Assembly (NCBI RefSeq): GCF_051628905.1
Contig: NZ_CP157575.1
Location: 310,001-374,000 of the forward strand
Reading direction: 5' to 3'
From: Asaia sp037151935
Lineage (GTDB): Bacteria > Pseudomonadota > Alphaproteobacteria > Acetobacterales > Acetobacteraceae
Length of the DNA: 64,000 nucleotides
In this document: positions 23,171 through 32,857 of the stretch, piece after piece
How the letters are laid out: each line of letters begins with the position of its first letter
How positions within the stretch are numbered: the first letter of the stretch is position 1
Notes under the pieces: generated by a model
The model's input: the letters and a program-made list of their open reading frames with translations, nothing else
Database searches by the model: none
What the model was told of the DNA's origin: nothing
Position numbers and translations under genes: made by a program

Positions 23171-26100
23171 TTCGTCCCCAGAAAGCTGTATTTTGCAGCG
23201 ACAAAAGCTCTGACTTCGTTCCAAGGCCCAGCGCGCTGATAATCCGCATTCATGCTGAGCTTGAGGTTGGGTGTCATGCGATAATCCACGGCACCGTAGA
23301 CGCCACCAGTCAGCCCGTTGGCAGAATTGCCGGACTGATAGGCATAGAGCGGCGCGATGTTGGCAAGCAGGGCCTGATCCTGACTGTTGTTTGGAAAGGT
23401 TTCGGCGCGGTTGGAGTGATAGGTCTGATAGCCTGCACGTCCGATCACGCGCCAGTCGACCTGCTTGTAGGATCCGGCATAAGTGACCGGAAAGGTGAAG
23501 GCAAGAAAGTTCTGAGGCGAGAAATAGCCACCGTTTCCAAAGCTGAAAGCGTACTCGTTCCGGTCATATCCGAACCAGGTCAGATCCATACCGACATGCA
23601 CGTTCTGCTTACCGTAATCCCAGACCTTGACCTGTCCACCGGCACCCGCTTCATAGCCGGTATTACTCTTGGTGTTGCGTCCAGTAAGATATGAGCCACC
23701 GCCTCGGACATAGAACGAGGCGTTTGAATTTCCATAGGCCATCTGGGCGTAGACACGATTGCGCGTCACACCGCCCCAGGTTGCCCCAGACACATCTTTG
23801 AGCCCGCTATAGGAAAGAATACTGTCTTCTACGCTTCGGCGTTCAACCCCGACGCTCAGGATCGTATTATGCGCGATCTGAGGCGCGACTTTGACGCCGC
23901 CGAGGAAATTACTGACAGCAAACCCGAGTGGTGAAGACCCCATGTCCAGGTTGAGCCAGTGCCAGTCATACGCGGCACTGAGCGCTACGCCCGTCGCATT
24001 GAACGAGCTACTCTGATTGAGCGGACCGCCCTGGATTTCGTTAAGAGGATTATAACCGATATAATGCGGTCCGTTGATGTCGCCTGAGTTATACGAGCGG
24101 CTGCTGAGAAATGTCGGGGTGGCAGCCAGAGTGATATGCCCGCCGCCGACGGGAAGTCTGCCAGACATTTCAGCCGTGACATTGTTCAGCCCATTGAGCC
24201 CCGAACCCGAGCGCGTATCGATACCCGGAGAGATATTCACCGAGGCTGCCATGGCATCGGTAATCTGGTTCAGGTCAGCATCCATTCGCTGTATCAGCGG
24301 ATCTGCGACGTCTGATGTCAAAGTGACGTCTTCGGCGGCAAAAGGGTTGGCGCGGCGATATTGCGCATTGGGGTTGGGGCTTATCTGTTCGATGCGGAGC
24401 AAGCGGGCCTGTGCCAGTTCACGCACCGCAGCACGGGTATTGCCACGTGCCCGGTCGAGTTCCGCTGCAGCGTACCAACTGCGTGGATCTGTCGGGGCGA
24501 TCGCATTCATTTGTTGCAGATAGCCACTCGCTTCGGAATAGCGATGCATGGAAATGGTTGTCTCGATGAGCGCCAGTCGGGCGTCGAGATCTGCCGGGTC
24601 ATGTTGCACGGCCTTCAGGTTGATCTGATAGGCCTGAGCATACTGCCCCCCTGAGCTGTAAAGACGCGCCAGAGCCAGATTGGCTGCGGCTGGCGGGTTA
24701 CTGCTGTTCAACGCTGGCGCAAGCGCCTCATAGGCGCGCGCGCGGTTTCCGCGCTCGTTCAAATGATCTGAGGTGGCAACGGCAAGCCCCGTGTCCAGTT
24801 GGGCAAGGGTCGCCTCCTGTTCCGGGTTCAGCGTTGTTGATCTGGCTGACGCCGCCAAGCGTCTGGCGCGCTCGAGATCGTGCATATGCAAGAAGGCCGA
24901 GGCATAAGAAAGTTTCTGCGATGGCGTCAGACGCCCTCTCAGACGGGCAAGCTGCATATCAAGAAGCTGCGATGCACCGGACGCATCGCCCTTGTCGTAA
25001 AGGGCAGTCGCGGCCTGAGCCCCGCGTGTGCCGTCTTCATCACCTTCATCGAGGAGGTGGGCGAAATAAAATCGCGCCGAGTCCCGATCGGTCGGCGCAT
25101 TGGCAACATCATCGCGAAAAGCTGCAGAGCGCAGCGCGGTGCGAAGCTCGGGTGTCATGGATGCTGGAGGCAGGAGTGGCTGAAGCCGACGTATCGTGGC
25201 GTCGTCTCCGGTTTGAGCAGCGAAGAAGAGGGCTGCCTGCACCGCGCCCGGGTCGCGGGTCATAGCCGCTTGGGTAAGCGGGGCCATGACCTGCTCGGCA
25301 TCGGACCGGCGGTTTTGGGTCAGCAGCGCCTGAGCATAATGCAGGCGCGACCAAGGTGAGAGCGCGTTTTCCTGATCGGCGCGCTGCAGGATGGTCAAAC
25401 GTTCCGCCTGAGAGGGCGCCTGTGCAGCCTCAGCTTCATAAAGCAGAGCCGTGAGCTGCGCATTTGCGACAGGGCTCTGCTCAAGTACCGTACGCGCTTC
25501 GGCAAATTCGCGCTCATCCATAAGCACGTGCACGAAGCGCTCACGGTAGGAGACACTACGAGGCTCTTCAGTCAGAAGCGTCCTGTAGGCCTCGATCGCC
25601 TCCTGTCGACGACCCGTTCGCGCCAAAATGTCGGCGCGCATCGCTCTAAGCCATGTCTGCTTGGGTGAACGGGCGATCAGGGGATTGATAAGGGCGAGCG
25701 TCTCGGCGTAGCGCTCTTTGCTGAAGAGATAATTCGCCTTCGCAAAGGTATCGCTTAACACCGCGCCGGACGACGCCGCGCGCCAGCGGTCAGCCGATGA
25801 GGGATCTGCGGCAATGGCGCGATCGAGGAATGTTTTGGCCTCGTTATCGCGCTTGAGGCGTAACAGCGTGACACCCAAGCCGCCGAGCGTGTCGGCATCA
25901 TTGGGCGAAAGGGTGAGAGACTGTCTGAATGACATCTCTGCACCAGAAAGATTATTCGCGCGTAGAGCGTCCCAGCCCTTTTGTCGTAAGAGCTCCTCAG
26001 GGCGCAAAGTCCCTGAGATTTCACGCCCATGCAGAGCCTGCACGTCCTTGTCTTCAGGATGAGCAGCAAGATAACTGCTGATGATCGGATCGGACGCGGT

Positions 26101-26889
26101 GGTAGGTGGCAGCCAAAGCACCGACTGGCGCGTCGTGCGACCTATTTCCTGCTTCTGATCTTCGGTAAGACCCGGCATCTTGCTCAGGGACTCAAAACGC
26201 TTGATGCCTATTACGCGGGTCTTTTCGTCCCACACCAGCGACTGCGCATAGGCGATCTGGTATTCAATATTATCGGGCGAACCCATGACGAGCTTGGCGA
26301 GGCCTTGCTGGGCTTTGCCACGCTGCTCAGGCACCCCCGCGAGTGTACGATAATACTCCAGCGCATAGAGTGCCGGCGGTCGGTCGGGAAAAGCCCGCAG
26401 ATACGCCGCAGCGGCTTGCGAGGTGGCGCCTCTACGGGCCAGCTCTCGCGCATTTTGGATATCGGCCCCCGGAGCGGCACGAGACTGCAGGTCCATATCG
26501 AGCAGCCTGCCAGCTTCCGGGTCGCCTCCCTGATCCCGGATCTGCCTCATGAACTTGCGCGCGCCGGAAATGTCGCCGTCGCGCAAGCTCATTTGCCCTT
26601 GCAGCGCGAGGACATCCGGGTTGTTAGGGCCAAGCAGAATCGCTTGGTTGAGCGCTATACGCGCATCGTCCATACGGCCGTGGTCGAACCAGTACCGTGC
26701 CCGTTTGATGACGGCTGGCAGGATACGCTTGACATCCGAAGCCTGCAGAAGAGACGATGACGCCTGGACACCCTGCCCTGCTGTCACTCCGCCTTGGATC
26801 GATTGTGCCGCAGCGTAACGCGGAATGGATAGAGCGCACACGATAGCCGGAAGCGCGACCCTGGATTGTCTGCTTCTCTTATTTGTCAC
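23167..26889 (-). CDS. bcsC: Cellulose synthase outer-membrane subunit BcsC
   Basis: 1,240 residues if translation starts at the GTG at 26887-26889; the frame extends upstream to 26919. A signal peptide (ALPAIVCALSIPRYAAA) leads into a long array of TPR helices from about residue 40 to 800 (DARIALNQAILLGPNNPDVL, GWDALRANNLSGAEMSFRQS). A C-terminal beta-barrel of about 350 residues follows, typical of BcsC, ending in AFVAAKYSFLG. It forms the export channel across peptidoglycan and outer membrane. The start overlaps the bcsAB stop by 11 bases, giving translational coupling. Confidence 0.93.
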   Translation of the reverse strand: MTNKRSRQSRVALPAIVCALSIPRYAAAQSIQGGVTAGQGVQASSSLLQASDVKRILPAVIKRARYWFDHGRMDDARIALNQAILLGPNNPDVLALQGQMSLRDGDISGARKFMRQIRDQGGDPEAGRLLDMDLQSRAAPGADIQNARELARRGATSQAAAAYLRAFPDRPPALYALEYYRTLAGVPEQRGKAQQGLAKLVMGSPDNIEYQIAYAQSLVWDEKTRVIGIKRFESLSKMPGLTEDQKQEIGRTTRQSVLWLPPTTASDPIISSYLAAHPEDKDVQALHGREISGTLRPEELLRQKGWDALRANNLSGAEMSFRQSLTLSPNDADTLGGLGVTLLRLKRDNEAKTFLDRAIAADPSSADRWRAASSGAVLSDTFAKANYLFSKERYAETLALINPLIARSPKQTWLRAMRADILARTGRRQEAIEAYRTLLTEEPRSVSYRERFVHVLMDEREFAEARTVLEQSPVANAQLTALLYEAEAAQAPSQAERLTILQRADQENALSPWSRLHYAQALLTQNRRSDAEQVMAPLTQAAMTRDPGAVQAALFFAAQTGDDATIRRLQPLLPPASMTPELRTALRSAAFRDDVANAPTDRDSARFYFAHLLDEGDEDGTRGAQAATALYDKGDASGASQLLDMQLARLRGRLTPSQKLSYASAFLHMHDLERARRLAASARSTTLNPEQEATLAQLDTGLAVATSDHLNERGNRARAYEALAPALNSSNPPAAANLALARLYSSGGQYAQAYQINLKAVQHDPADLDARLALIETTISMHRYSEASGYLQQMNAIAPTDPRSWYAAAELDRARGNTRAAVRELAQARLLRIEQISPNPNAQYRRANPFAAEDVTLTSDVADPLIQRMDADLNQITDAMAASVNISPGIDTRSGSGLNGLNNVTAEMSGRLPVGGGHITLAATPTFLSSRSYNSGDINGPHYIGYNPLNEIQGGPLNQSSSFNATGVALSAAYDWHWLNLDMGSSPLGFAVSNFLGGVKVAPQIAHNTILSVGVERRSVEDSILSYSGLKDVSGATWGGVTRNRVYAQMAYGNSNASFYVRGGGSYLTGRNTKSNTGYEAGAGGQVKVWDYGKQNVHVGMDLTWFGYDRNEYAFSFGNGGYFSPQNFLAFTFPVTYAGSYKQVDWRVIGRAGYQTYHSNRAETFPNNSQDQALLANIAPLYAYQSGNSANGLTGGVYGAVDYRMTPNLKLSMNADYQRAGPWNEVRAFVAAKYSFLGTK

Positions 26890-29800
26890 GGCGCAGCTCC
26901 TTGGCACGACGTCTGGCATGAGTGGTCAAAATACGGAAGAGAATCAGAACCCCAAGGCCGACGCCCACCACAGCGAGTAGGATGACCCTGAAAGGGTGAT
27001 TGCCCAGATAGAGGTCTGGCCAGAACCAGAAAGGCAGCGATCCCACGGCATAGGTCGGCAGATTGCGCGTTGCGAGTACGTGGTTTGCGTTGAGTAGAGA
27101 AAGATCCCCCTGAATCATTGGCTGCATTTTCGGGTCGCGCATTGTCTGGATCAGACGTTCCAGCCCCTGCGGGTTTTCGCTGAGCATGAGAAGCATGGTC
27201 GCATCGTTCGAAAAGGGTGAACGACGCTCGATCAGAACGCCACCATCGCCAAGCGACGTGGTAGCACGCAGAGTGTGCAACGCGGCTTCGGTGCCACCCG
27301 TCGAATTTTCGTTCAGGCTGCGCGAAATGAGCCGGAACGGTTCCAGAAAGGCGGAACTGGTATAATTCAATGTGGAGCCGTTGAAGCTGTAGGGCGTACC
27401 GCGCAAAAAGCGCTCGACAGCAGACGACGAGGCTCCCGTATCCATCACGATGAGGTTTCGGGTCTCGGTCTCGCTCACGGCATCGCTATGCAGCACGCTC
27501 ATCCCCGAAACAGGATATTGAGTAATCGCCCCGATCATGCCCATGAGATCGAGGAAAGCACTTTCTGTGCCTTCGAGTTGTGTCGCGGGGAGAACGACGG
27601 CAGTGTCAGAGAGGTCGGCCATGCGGGTGAACGGAAAGCCGGAGTTCGCAAAATAGGCCAGGTTGGGCAACTGCGTGTAGTGATAGGCACGCGTCAGATC
27701 GATCGTTGAATCGGGATCGATACTCATGCGCAGATCCTGCGTCATGCCACTGCAATCGCGACGACCGATAGGGCGTCCCTCAAGGTAAAAGCCAAGCGTG
27801 TTGGCGCCGTAGAGTGCCCAGGGCGGGATAGAAACGCTGGCAGATTGCGAGCGTGACGCATCTGGCCAGAAACGTCTAAGCCAGTCGGGGAGATCGGAAG
27901 GCGGCGCGAGAGAGACGCTTTTAAGATAGATCCCGTTGACGCTGATATCGACATGGGAGCGTTTTCTATCGACTTCGGTTCCGAGTGGACCACGTATCTT
28001 GAAATGGAGACTCAGAGGGTGGTCGCGCCAGGTATAAATATCCGGTGTCGTGCGAAACGGGACTGAGATCGTGCCTGGCACATAGCCATAACCCTGTAAC
28101 ACCGAAAGCGAAACAAGGTCGCCTATACGCACGGGTTGGCTGCGCGTCAGAAAGCCCGGCGCGTCAAACGCCTTCCGTGATGTCAGCGTGACAGCAGGCG
28201 CGAGAACGCGTGAACCATGCGGGAAACCTGCACTGCCGAAGACAACAGAGCGCGCCGCAGCCAGAACCTCATCATCAGTACGGCCTGTCACGATCAGGAC
28301 AGCACCGAAAGGATCATTAGGATTGACTGTCTCCACGACCGTCGGACCCGAAATCTGCGCCTGGCCAGAAAGGTAATCTCCCAAAGCGTTTGATGGGCCT
28401 ACAAGAACGGCATTACCCGAGGGTGGCATCTGCCTCATCACCGGGAAGCTCGCGCCTCGATAGCTGCTTAGCGCCCCGAACCAGGATGACAGCACGGCCG
28501 ATGCTTCGAGCGTTTGGGTACTGCTCTGCTGCGCAAGAACGAATGGTACGCGCGCCGGGGTAAGCACGGCTTCGTTGAAGAAAGGTGCCGGAAGGCTCGC
28601 TAGGTCACGTGAAGGGGGCAGCGGAGCCGATGTGATCGAGAGGCTGGACTGGCCAAGGATCTTTGCCCAGAGAACGGCGCTGGTCTGATCGCCGCAGCTT
28701 AAAGTGTATTGCCCGGCAAAGTGGAACGTCAGAATATTATGTTCTTTGAAAAAAAGGGGATTGACCTGAAAAGTCATAGGGCCGAATTGCGGTTTATCCC
28801 GGTCGGGGTGCAGGACGCCGATGAACTGATCATTCAGGAAAATCGTTACCCCACTTCCTGCAGGAAGCATGTCGGGGGATAAGGCGCCGTAAAGGGACAA
28901 GGTTGCCGCGGTCACGACTTCAGAAGGCGCGATGCCGAAATTGAGACCCTGGATCGGAATCCAAGGCGTCATGAGCAATGTGTCTGCACTGCCGAGCTGG
29001 GTGAAGCTCCATGACGTCGTATGGGCGCTCTCTAGCTCCTCATGAGGCGGAAGCACTGGCGCAGCACCTGAATCCACAGCCGTCGTGACAGGCATTGTAT
29101 CTGCTGTCGGCATAGTGCTTGTCAGCGGCACCGAAACTGCGGGAGTCGTAGTCTGCGTTTGATATTGGGTCTGCCCGGCAGAAAAACGGGCCTGAGGAGA
29201 CGCTACGAAACCCGAAGGCCGCAGCGAGGTAGCCGGGGCAAGTGCACTAGGTAAAGGCAAATCTCCAGGATTCGACTGCGCAAACGCAGTCGACGAGCAG
29301 AGAGCCAGAGAGCTAAGCAGAAAAAGAGGCGCGGTTCGCATAAGCCCAATGTTAGGTTTGACAACCACAGCTGTTTTCTGGGGGACCGGCTGGATAACCC
29401 GAGGTTTGAGCGCGATATTCGGCCTCTTCTGCTTGAATGTTTTCGGGTTGAGCAGCCCCACGATGCTTTGCAAAATAAGGCCAACGGAGCGTGGCAGACT
29501 ATCAGGCTTGTAATCCGCCCAGCTATCCCAGGCATCGCGCCTTCCGAAAATGACGCGCACGATCTGGGCTTCCTGAAGAATGGACGCTGCCGCCCACTTC
29601 AGAGCGAGAACACCCGTGTCGGTGCTCCGAACAATTTGCGCGGGAAGGCTATACGTTTCGCTTTTGTCACGAACAAAAACGGATACAGGCGCTCCCTTCG
29701 TAAAGCCCGTATCCGTTGCGTTACCGTGCAGCAGGCAGCCACCGAAAGACATGTTTTCACTTGTATATTCAAAGAGACGACCATCGGCCGAACGTACGGT

Positions 29801-31555
29801 CACAGGGATCGTCATGTCGACACGGGGCGTATTGCGTATTTGCATAGACTCGCGGCCTATCGAGATTGCCGCAAGCACAATAATGATACTTATCGCGATC
29901 CAGACGATGTTCATCAGCAACGCATTCGTAACGATATAATCATTATGATTGTGGAGCAGACGGAATGCGCCGATACCGAGTGTACTCAGGAGGATAATCG
30001 CCAGATAGAAATTGGGATAGATCGCGCTCCAGTCGAGATAGGATCTGTCCAGAATCCCCCCCTTCTCGGTCACGTTGAATTTTCCCCGCCGTGGAAAAAT
30101 GAGTGTCATGACCGTCACGCGCGCGAGGAACGGCGCCAGGGTCGTTTCGTAAACTTCGCTCCACAGAGAGTAACGCCAGTTACGGTTCGTTCTGGCTGAA
30201 GTGAGAACGCTGTGAATTAAATGGGGCATTGCATAGATCGCAATGGCGAAGGGCGACGCATCTATGAGAGTCTGATTGAAAATGAGATAGGCGATCGGCG
30301 ACGTCAGGAAGATAAGGCGAGGTATTGCGAAGAGAAAGCTCGCGATTGCAGAAAAATAGCAAAGACGCTGAGCAAAATTGAGCCCCGGCCCGAATAGGGG
30401 ATTGTCCAGTCGGAAGATCTGCAACATGCCACGCGCCCAACGCATGCGCTGACCGACGTGCAGAATGAGGCGCTCTGTCGCAAGGCCAGCCGCGAGCGGC
30501 TTGGCAAGATAAGCCGTCGACCAACCTTTTCGCTGGAGCTTCAGCGCCGTGTGCATGTCTTCGGTTACGGTTTCCACGGCAACACCACCGACTTCCTCCA
30601 GTGCCTTGCGCCGAATGACGGCACAGGATCCGCAAAAGAAAGTGGCGTTCCAGAAATCATTTCCATCCTGAATCAGACCGTAAAACAAATTACCCTCGGG
30701 CGGTACGAAGGCGCCGTGAGAGAAATTCCGCTGAAAAGGGTCTGGGGAATAGAAATGATGGGGCGTCTGGATAAGAGCGAGGCGCGACTCAGTCAGGAAG
30801 GGACCAACGGTCTCCTGCAGAAAAGTACGTTTGGCAATATGATCGCAATCGAAGATGGCAATGAGTTCACCCTTCGTAAGTGTCATAGCATGATTGAGGT
30901 TTCCGGCCTTCGCATGATTATGCTCGGACCTAGCGATATATCCCGCGCCGCAGGACTCAGCGAACTCTCGAAATTTCTCACGATGTCCGTCGTCCAACAG
31001 ATAGACATTGATTTTGTCGCTCGGCCAGTCGAGGCCCAGGGCTGCCAGCACTGTCTGTCTGACGATCCTAAGCTCCTCATTATAGGTAGGGATGTAGATG
31101 TCGACACTCGGCCAAAGCGAGGTATCCGGCGGAAGTGAAACAACCTGACGTCTCAGCGGATGAAGAGACTGGAAATAGCTCAAAATGAGCATCATGAAGG
31201 CGTAGATTTCCGCCGTCACGAGAACCGTGCCCAGGACCGATTGCGTCCAGGAACTGAAATTCAATGTTTCGGTAAGACGCCAGCTCAGATAGCGCAGCGA
31301 AACAATGACGGATAGACCCTTTAGAACAAGCGTCGCTCGGGGCCCAGGGTAACGATTTACGAAGAGAAACAGACCAATACCGACAAAACAGACAATGGAC
31401 TGCCCTGCCAGATTGAGATGAACGAACGCAGCCAGACTGATGCATAGCAGTGCAAAAGCAACCAGCAAAGAACGGATCAGGGCTTGGCTCGACGATAAAT
31501 GGGCGCTATCGACCCAGGTTTCGAGGGCTGCAATACCGGTTCTTACGTGCTTCAT
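26879..31555 (-). CDS. bcsAB: Cellulose synthase BcsA-BcsB fusion
   Basis: 1,558 residues. Residues 1-720 are BcsA: membrane helices, the GT2 domain with DDG (about 188), DCDH (236), TED (331) and QRMRW (369), then a PilZ domain with RNTPR (574) and NMSFGG (601) for cyclic di-GMP activation. It polymerises UDP-glucose into beta-1,4-glucan. Residues 740-1558 are BcsB, with a signal-like segment at the junction (LFLLSSLALCSSTAFA), periplasmic carbohydrate-binding domains and a C-terminal membrane helix (FRVILLAVVGVGLGVLILF). Such fusions are typical of Komagataeibacter and relatives (about 1,550 residues). It lies 15 bases after bcsQ. Confidence 0.95.
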   Translation of the reverse strand: MKHVRTGIAALETWVDSAHLSSSQALIRSLLVAFALLCISLAAFVHLNLAGQSIVCFVGIGLFLFVNRYPGPRATLVLKGLSVIVSLRYLSWRLTETLNFSSWTQSVLGTVLVTAEIYAFMMLILSYFQSLHPLRRQVVSLPPDTSLWPSVDIYIPTYNEELRIVRQTVLAALGLDWPSDKINVYLLDDGHREKFREFAESCGAGYIARSEHNHAKAGNLNHAMTLTKGELIAIFDCDHIAKRTFLQETVGPFLTESRLALIQTPHHFYSPDPFQRNFSHGAFVPPEGNLFYGLIQDGNDFWNATFFCGSCAVIRRKALEEVGGVAVETVTEDMHTALKLQRKGWSTAYLAKPLAAGLATERLILHVGQRMRWARGMLQIFRLDNPLFGPGLNFAQRLCYFSAIASFLFAIPRLIFLTSPIAYLIFNQTLIDASPFAIAIYAMPHLIHSVLTSARTNRNWRYSLWSEVYETTLAPFLARVTVMTLIFPRRGKFNVTEKGGILDRSYLDWSAIYPNFYLAIILLSTLGIGAFRLLHNHNDYIVTNALLMNIVWIAISIIIVLAAISIGRESMQIRNTPRVDMTIPVTVRSADGRLFEYTSENMSFGGCLLHGNATDTGFTKGAPVSVFVRDKSETYSLPAQIVRSTDTGVLALKWAAASILQEAQIVRVIFGRRDAWDSWADYKPDSLPRSVGLILQSIVGLLNPKTFKQKRPNIALKPRVIQPVPQKTAVVVKPNIGLMRTAPLFLLSSLALCSSTAFAQSNPGDLPLPSALAPATSLRPSGFVASPQARFSAGQTQYQTQTTTPAVSVPLTSTMPTADTMPVTTAVDSGAAPVLPPHEELESAHTTSWSFTQLGSADTLLMTPWIPIQGLNFGIAPSEVVTAATLSLYGALSPDMLPAGSGVTIFLNDQFIGVLHPDRDKPQFGPMTFQVNPLFFKEHNILTFHFAGQYTLSCGDQTSAVLWAKILGQSSLSITSAPLPPSRDLASLPAPFFNEAVLTPARVPFVLAQQSSTQTLEASAVLSSWFGALSSYRGASFPVMRQMPPSGNAVLVGPSNALGDYLSGQAQISGPTVVETVNPNDPFGAVLIVTGRTDDEVLAAARSVVFGSAGFPHGSRVLAPAVTLTSRKAFDAPGFLTRSQPVRIGDLVSLSVLQGYGYVPGTISVPFRTTPDIYTWRDHPLSLHFKIRGPLGTEVDRKRSHVDISVNGIYLKSVSLAPPSDLPDWLRRFWPDASRSQSASVSIPPWALYGANTLGFYLEGRPIGRRDCSGMTQDLRMSIDPDSTIDLTRAYHYTQLPNLAYFANSGFPFTRMADLSDTAVVLPATQLEGTESAFLDLMGMIGAITQYPVSGMSVLHSDAVSETETRNLIVMDTGASSSAVERFLRGTPYSFNGSTLNYTSSAFLEPFRLISRSLNENSTGGTEAALHTLRATTSLGDGGVLIERRSPFSNDATMLLMLSENPQGLERLIQTMRDPKMQPMIQGDLSLLNANHVLATRNLPTYAVGSLPFWFWPDLYLGNHPFRVILLAVVGVGLGVLILFRILTTHARRRAKELRRDK

Positions 31556-31569
31556 TCCCGCCCCCTTTC

Positions 31570-32340
31570 TTAATGAAGATTTTCGACGGTCTGGATCAAT
31601 CCTGTCCCCACGGCTGCAATATCGACAGCAGCGCGTGAATACGGGGCGTATTGCTGGACAAGTTTCTGACTGGCAAACGCCTCGCCAATATGCTCATCCC
31701 TGCAGATCGTGCCGAGCAACATCCCGCCAAATCGGCGAATAATCTTGGGCATGGCCATTGCGCTGACCCGGTTAAGCGGATCGAACCGATTGACGATGAC
31801 GCGATGGGCGAAGCTAGGCTGCTGGCCCTGCTCGACCCCATAGCAACTTGCAGAATGAATTTCGGGAATGAGCGAAATACACGATGCCTCAGGGGTCATG
31901 ACGGTAAGCACAATGTCCGCAAGCGGGAGAATAGTAGAGAGCGCAACCGAATAACCAGGCGACGTATCGACAACGACGATAGTGTCCGGCATCGCCGCCA
32001 ACGCCGCGATCTCGCGCGACAGTAGTTGAGGGTGGCGCCTGACAGCGTGCTCGAACTCAGCCTGGAGATGGATAGACTGGAACCCGAACGGATAGACCAG
32101 GACATTACTCGCACTGCGTATAGCCGCCTCCTCCCAGCTCTGCCCGGCCTCTATACTATTGACGAGGCCGTGACGTAGCGCCATCGGGACCCCGAAATGC
32201 AGCCGCAAAGCGTTCTGCGGATCGAGATCGATGGCAATGACGGTGGACTGGCCAGTGCGCCGCAACTCATCGGCAAGATGCGCCGCAACCATTGTTTTCC
32301 CTACACCGCCTTTGGGGGAGGCTACGCAAATAAGAGTCAT
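31570..32340 (-). CDS. bcsQ: BcsQ, ParA/MinD-like ATPase of the cellulose operon
   Basis: 256 residues with the deviant Walker A motif ASPKGGVGKTMVAAHLA, Walker-B-like IAIDLDPQNALRLHFG and TIVVVDTSPGYSVAL. It belongs to the MinD-like BcsQ (YhjQ) family. In enterobacteria BcsQ acts with BcsR/E at the pole or membrane to assemble the synthase. It lies between the CcpAx-like gene and bcsAB in the same transcript. The class-I operon of Komagataeibacter as usually described lacks it, so its presence here is a notable mix. Confidence 0.88.
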   Translation of the reverse strand: MTLICVASPKGGVGKTMVAAHLADELRRTGQSTVIAIDLDPQNALRLHFGVPMALRHGLVNSIEAGQSWEEAAIRSASNVLVYPFGFQSIHLQAEFEHAVRRHPQLLSREIAALAAMPDTIVVVDTSPGYSVALSTILPLADIVLTVMTPEASCISLIPEIHSASCYGVEQGQQPSFAHRVIVNRFDPLNRVSAMAMPKIIRRFGGMLLGTICRDEHIGEAFASQKLVQQYAPYSRAAVDIAAVGTGLIQTVENLH

Positions 32341-32386
32341 CTTGTTTTATTCTTACCCCCGGCAGGATCGGAAGCGCCCTGTTGTT

Positions 32387-32857
32387 TCAACGACGGAACA
32401 TTCCACGAAGGCGCGGCTGAGAGGCGGCCGTCTCGGGCGTAGCCGAACGCAGAAGCATAAAAACCTCGCGGAGCGACATTTTTCGCCATGGCAAGGGATC
32501 CTCCTCCACGCGCACCTGAGCTGCTTTTCGTGCCGAAGATACTGGCATCCCCGCTTCGTAAATCGCAGAGCTGCGCATCGACCGAAGTGCTTCTGCCGCG
32601 GACTGATGATCCGCGGTCCTAGAGGACAGTTTTGCAGCCGGTTGGTGCGAGCTTGGTTCCTGGCCACGCGGCGTAGCGGCTTCGGCTGAGACCATTTTCG
32701 CGTCGATACTCTGAGCTGATGTGTCTGAAGTCGCGTCCTCCACCGGCGACAACGCGCCCAACCGTGCGAACGCGTTGAAATCCTGGAAACCATCATCGTC
32801 TGGCGCAGGATGGTCCTCCGAAAACGAGTCTTCCAGTATCTTGAATCTGTCCGGCAT
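32387..32857 (-). CDS. Short, divergent CcpAx-like cellulose-complementing protein
   Basis: 156 residues; the ATG overlaps the GH8 stop by one base (TAATG). It is mostly disordered, Ser/Ala/Asp-rich, with two ordered ends: DGFQDFNAFARLGAL near the N-terminus and MSLREVFMLLRSATPE then PRLRGMFRR at the C-terminus. From memory, the CcpAx protein of Komagataeibacter ends with a similar EVFMxL... PxLRexLLRR segment and begins with a DFxRxLxxFG-type motif, and lies at the same operon position. CcpAx binds BcsD and is needed for cellulose ribbon formation. A BcsP/BcsR-type accessory protein is the main alternative. At 156 residues it is less than half the usual CcpAx length. Confidence 0.5.
   Translation of the reverse strand: MPDRFKILEDSFSEDHPAPDDDGFQDFNAFARLGALSPVEDATSDTSAQSIDAKMVSAEAATPRGQEPSSHQPAAKLSSRTADHQSAAEALRSMRSSAIYEAGMPVSSARKAAQVRVEEDPLPWRKMSLREVFMLLRSATPETAASQPRLRGMFRR

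Noticed and set aside
29468..30199. Plus-strand open frame of 243 codons inside bcsAB
   Set aside because: Opposite the PilZ and GT2-proximal region of BcsA, with no recognisable domain.
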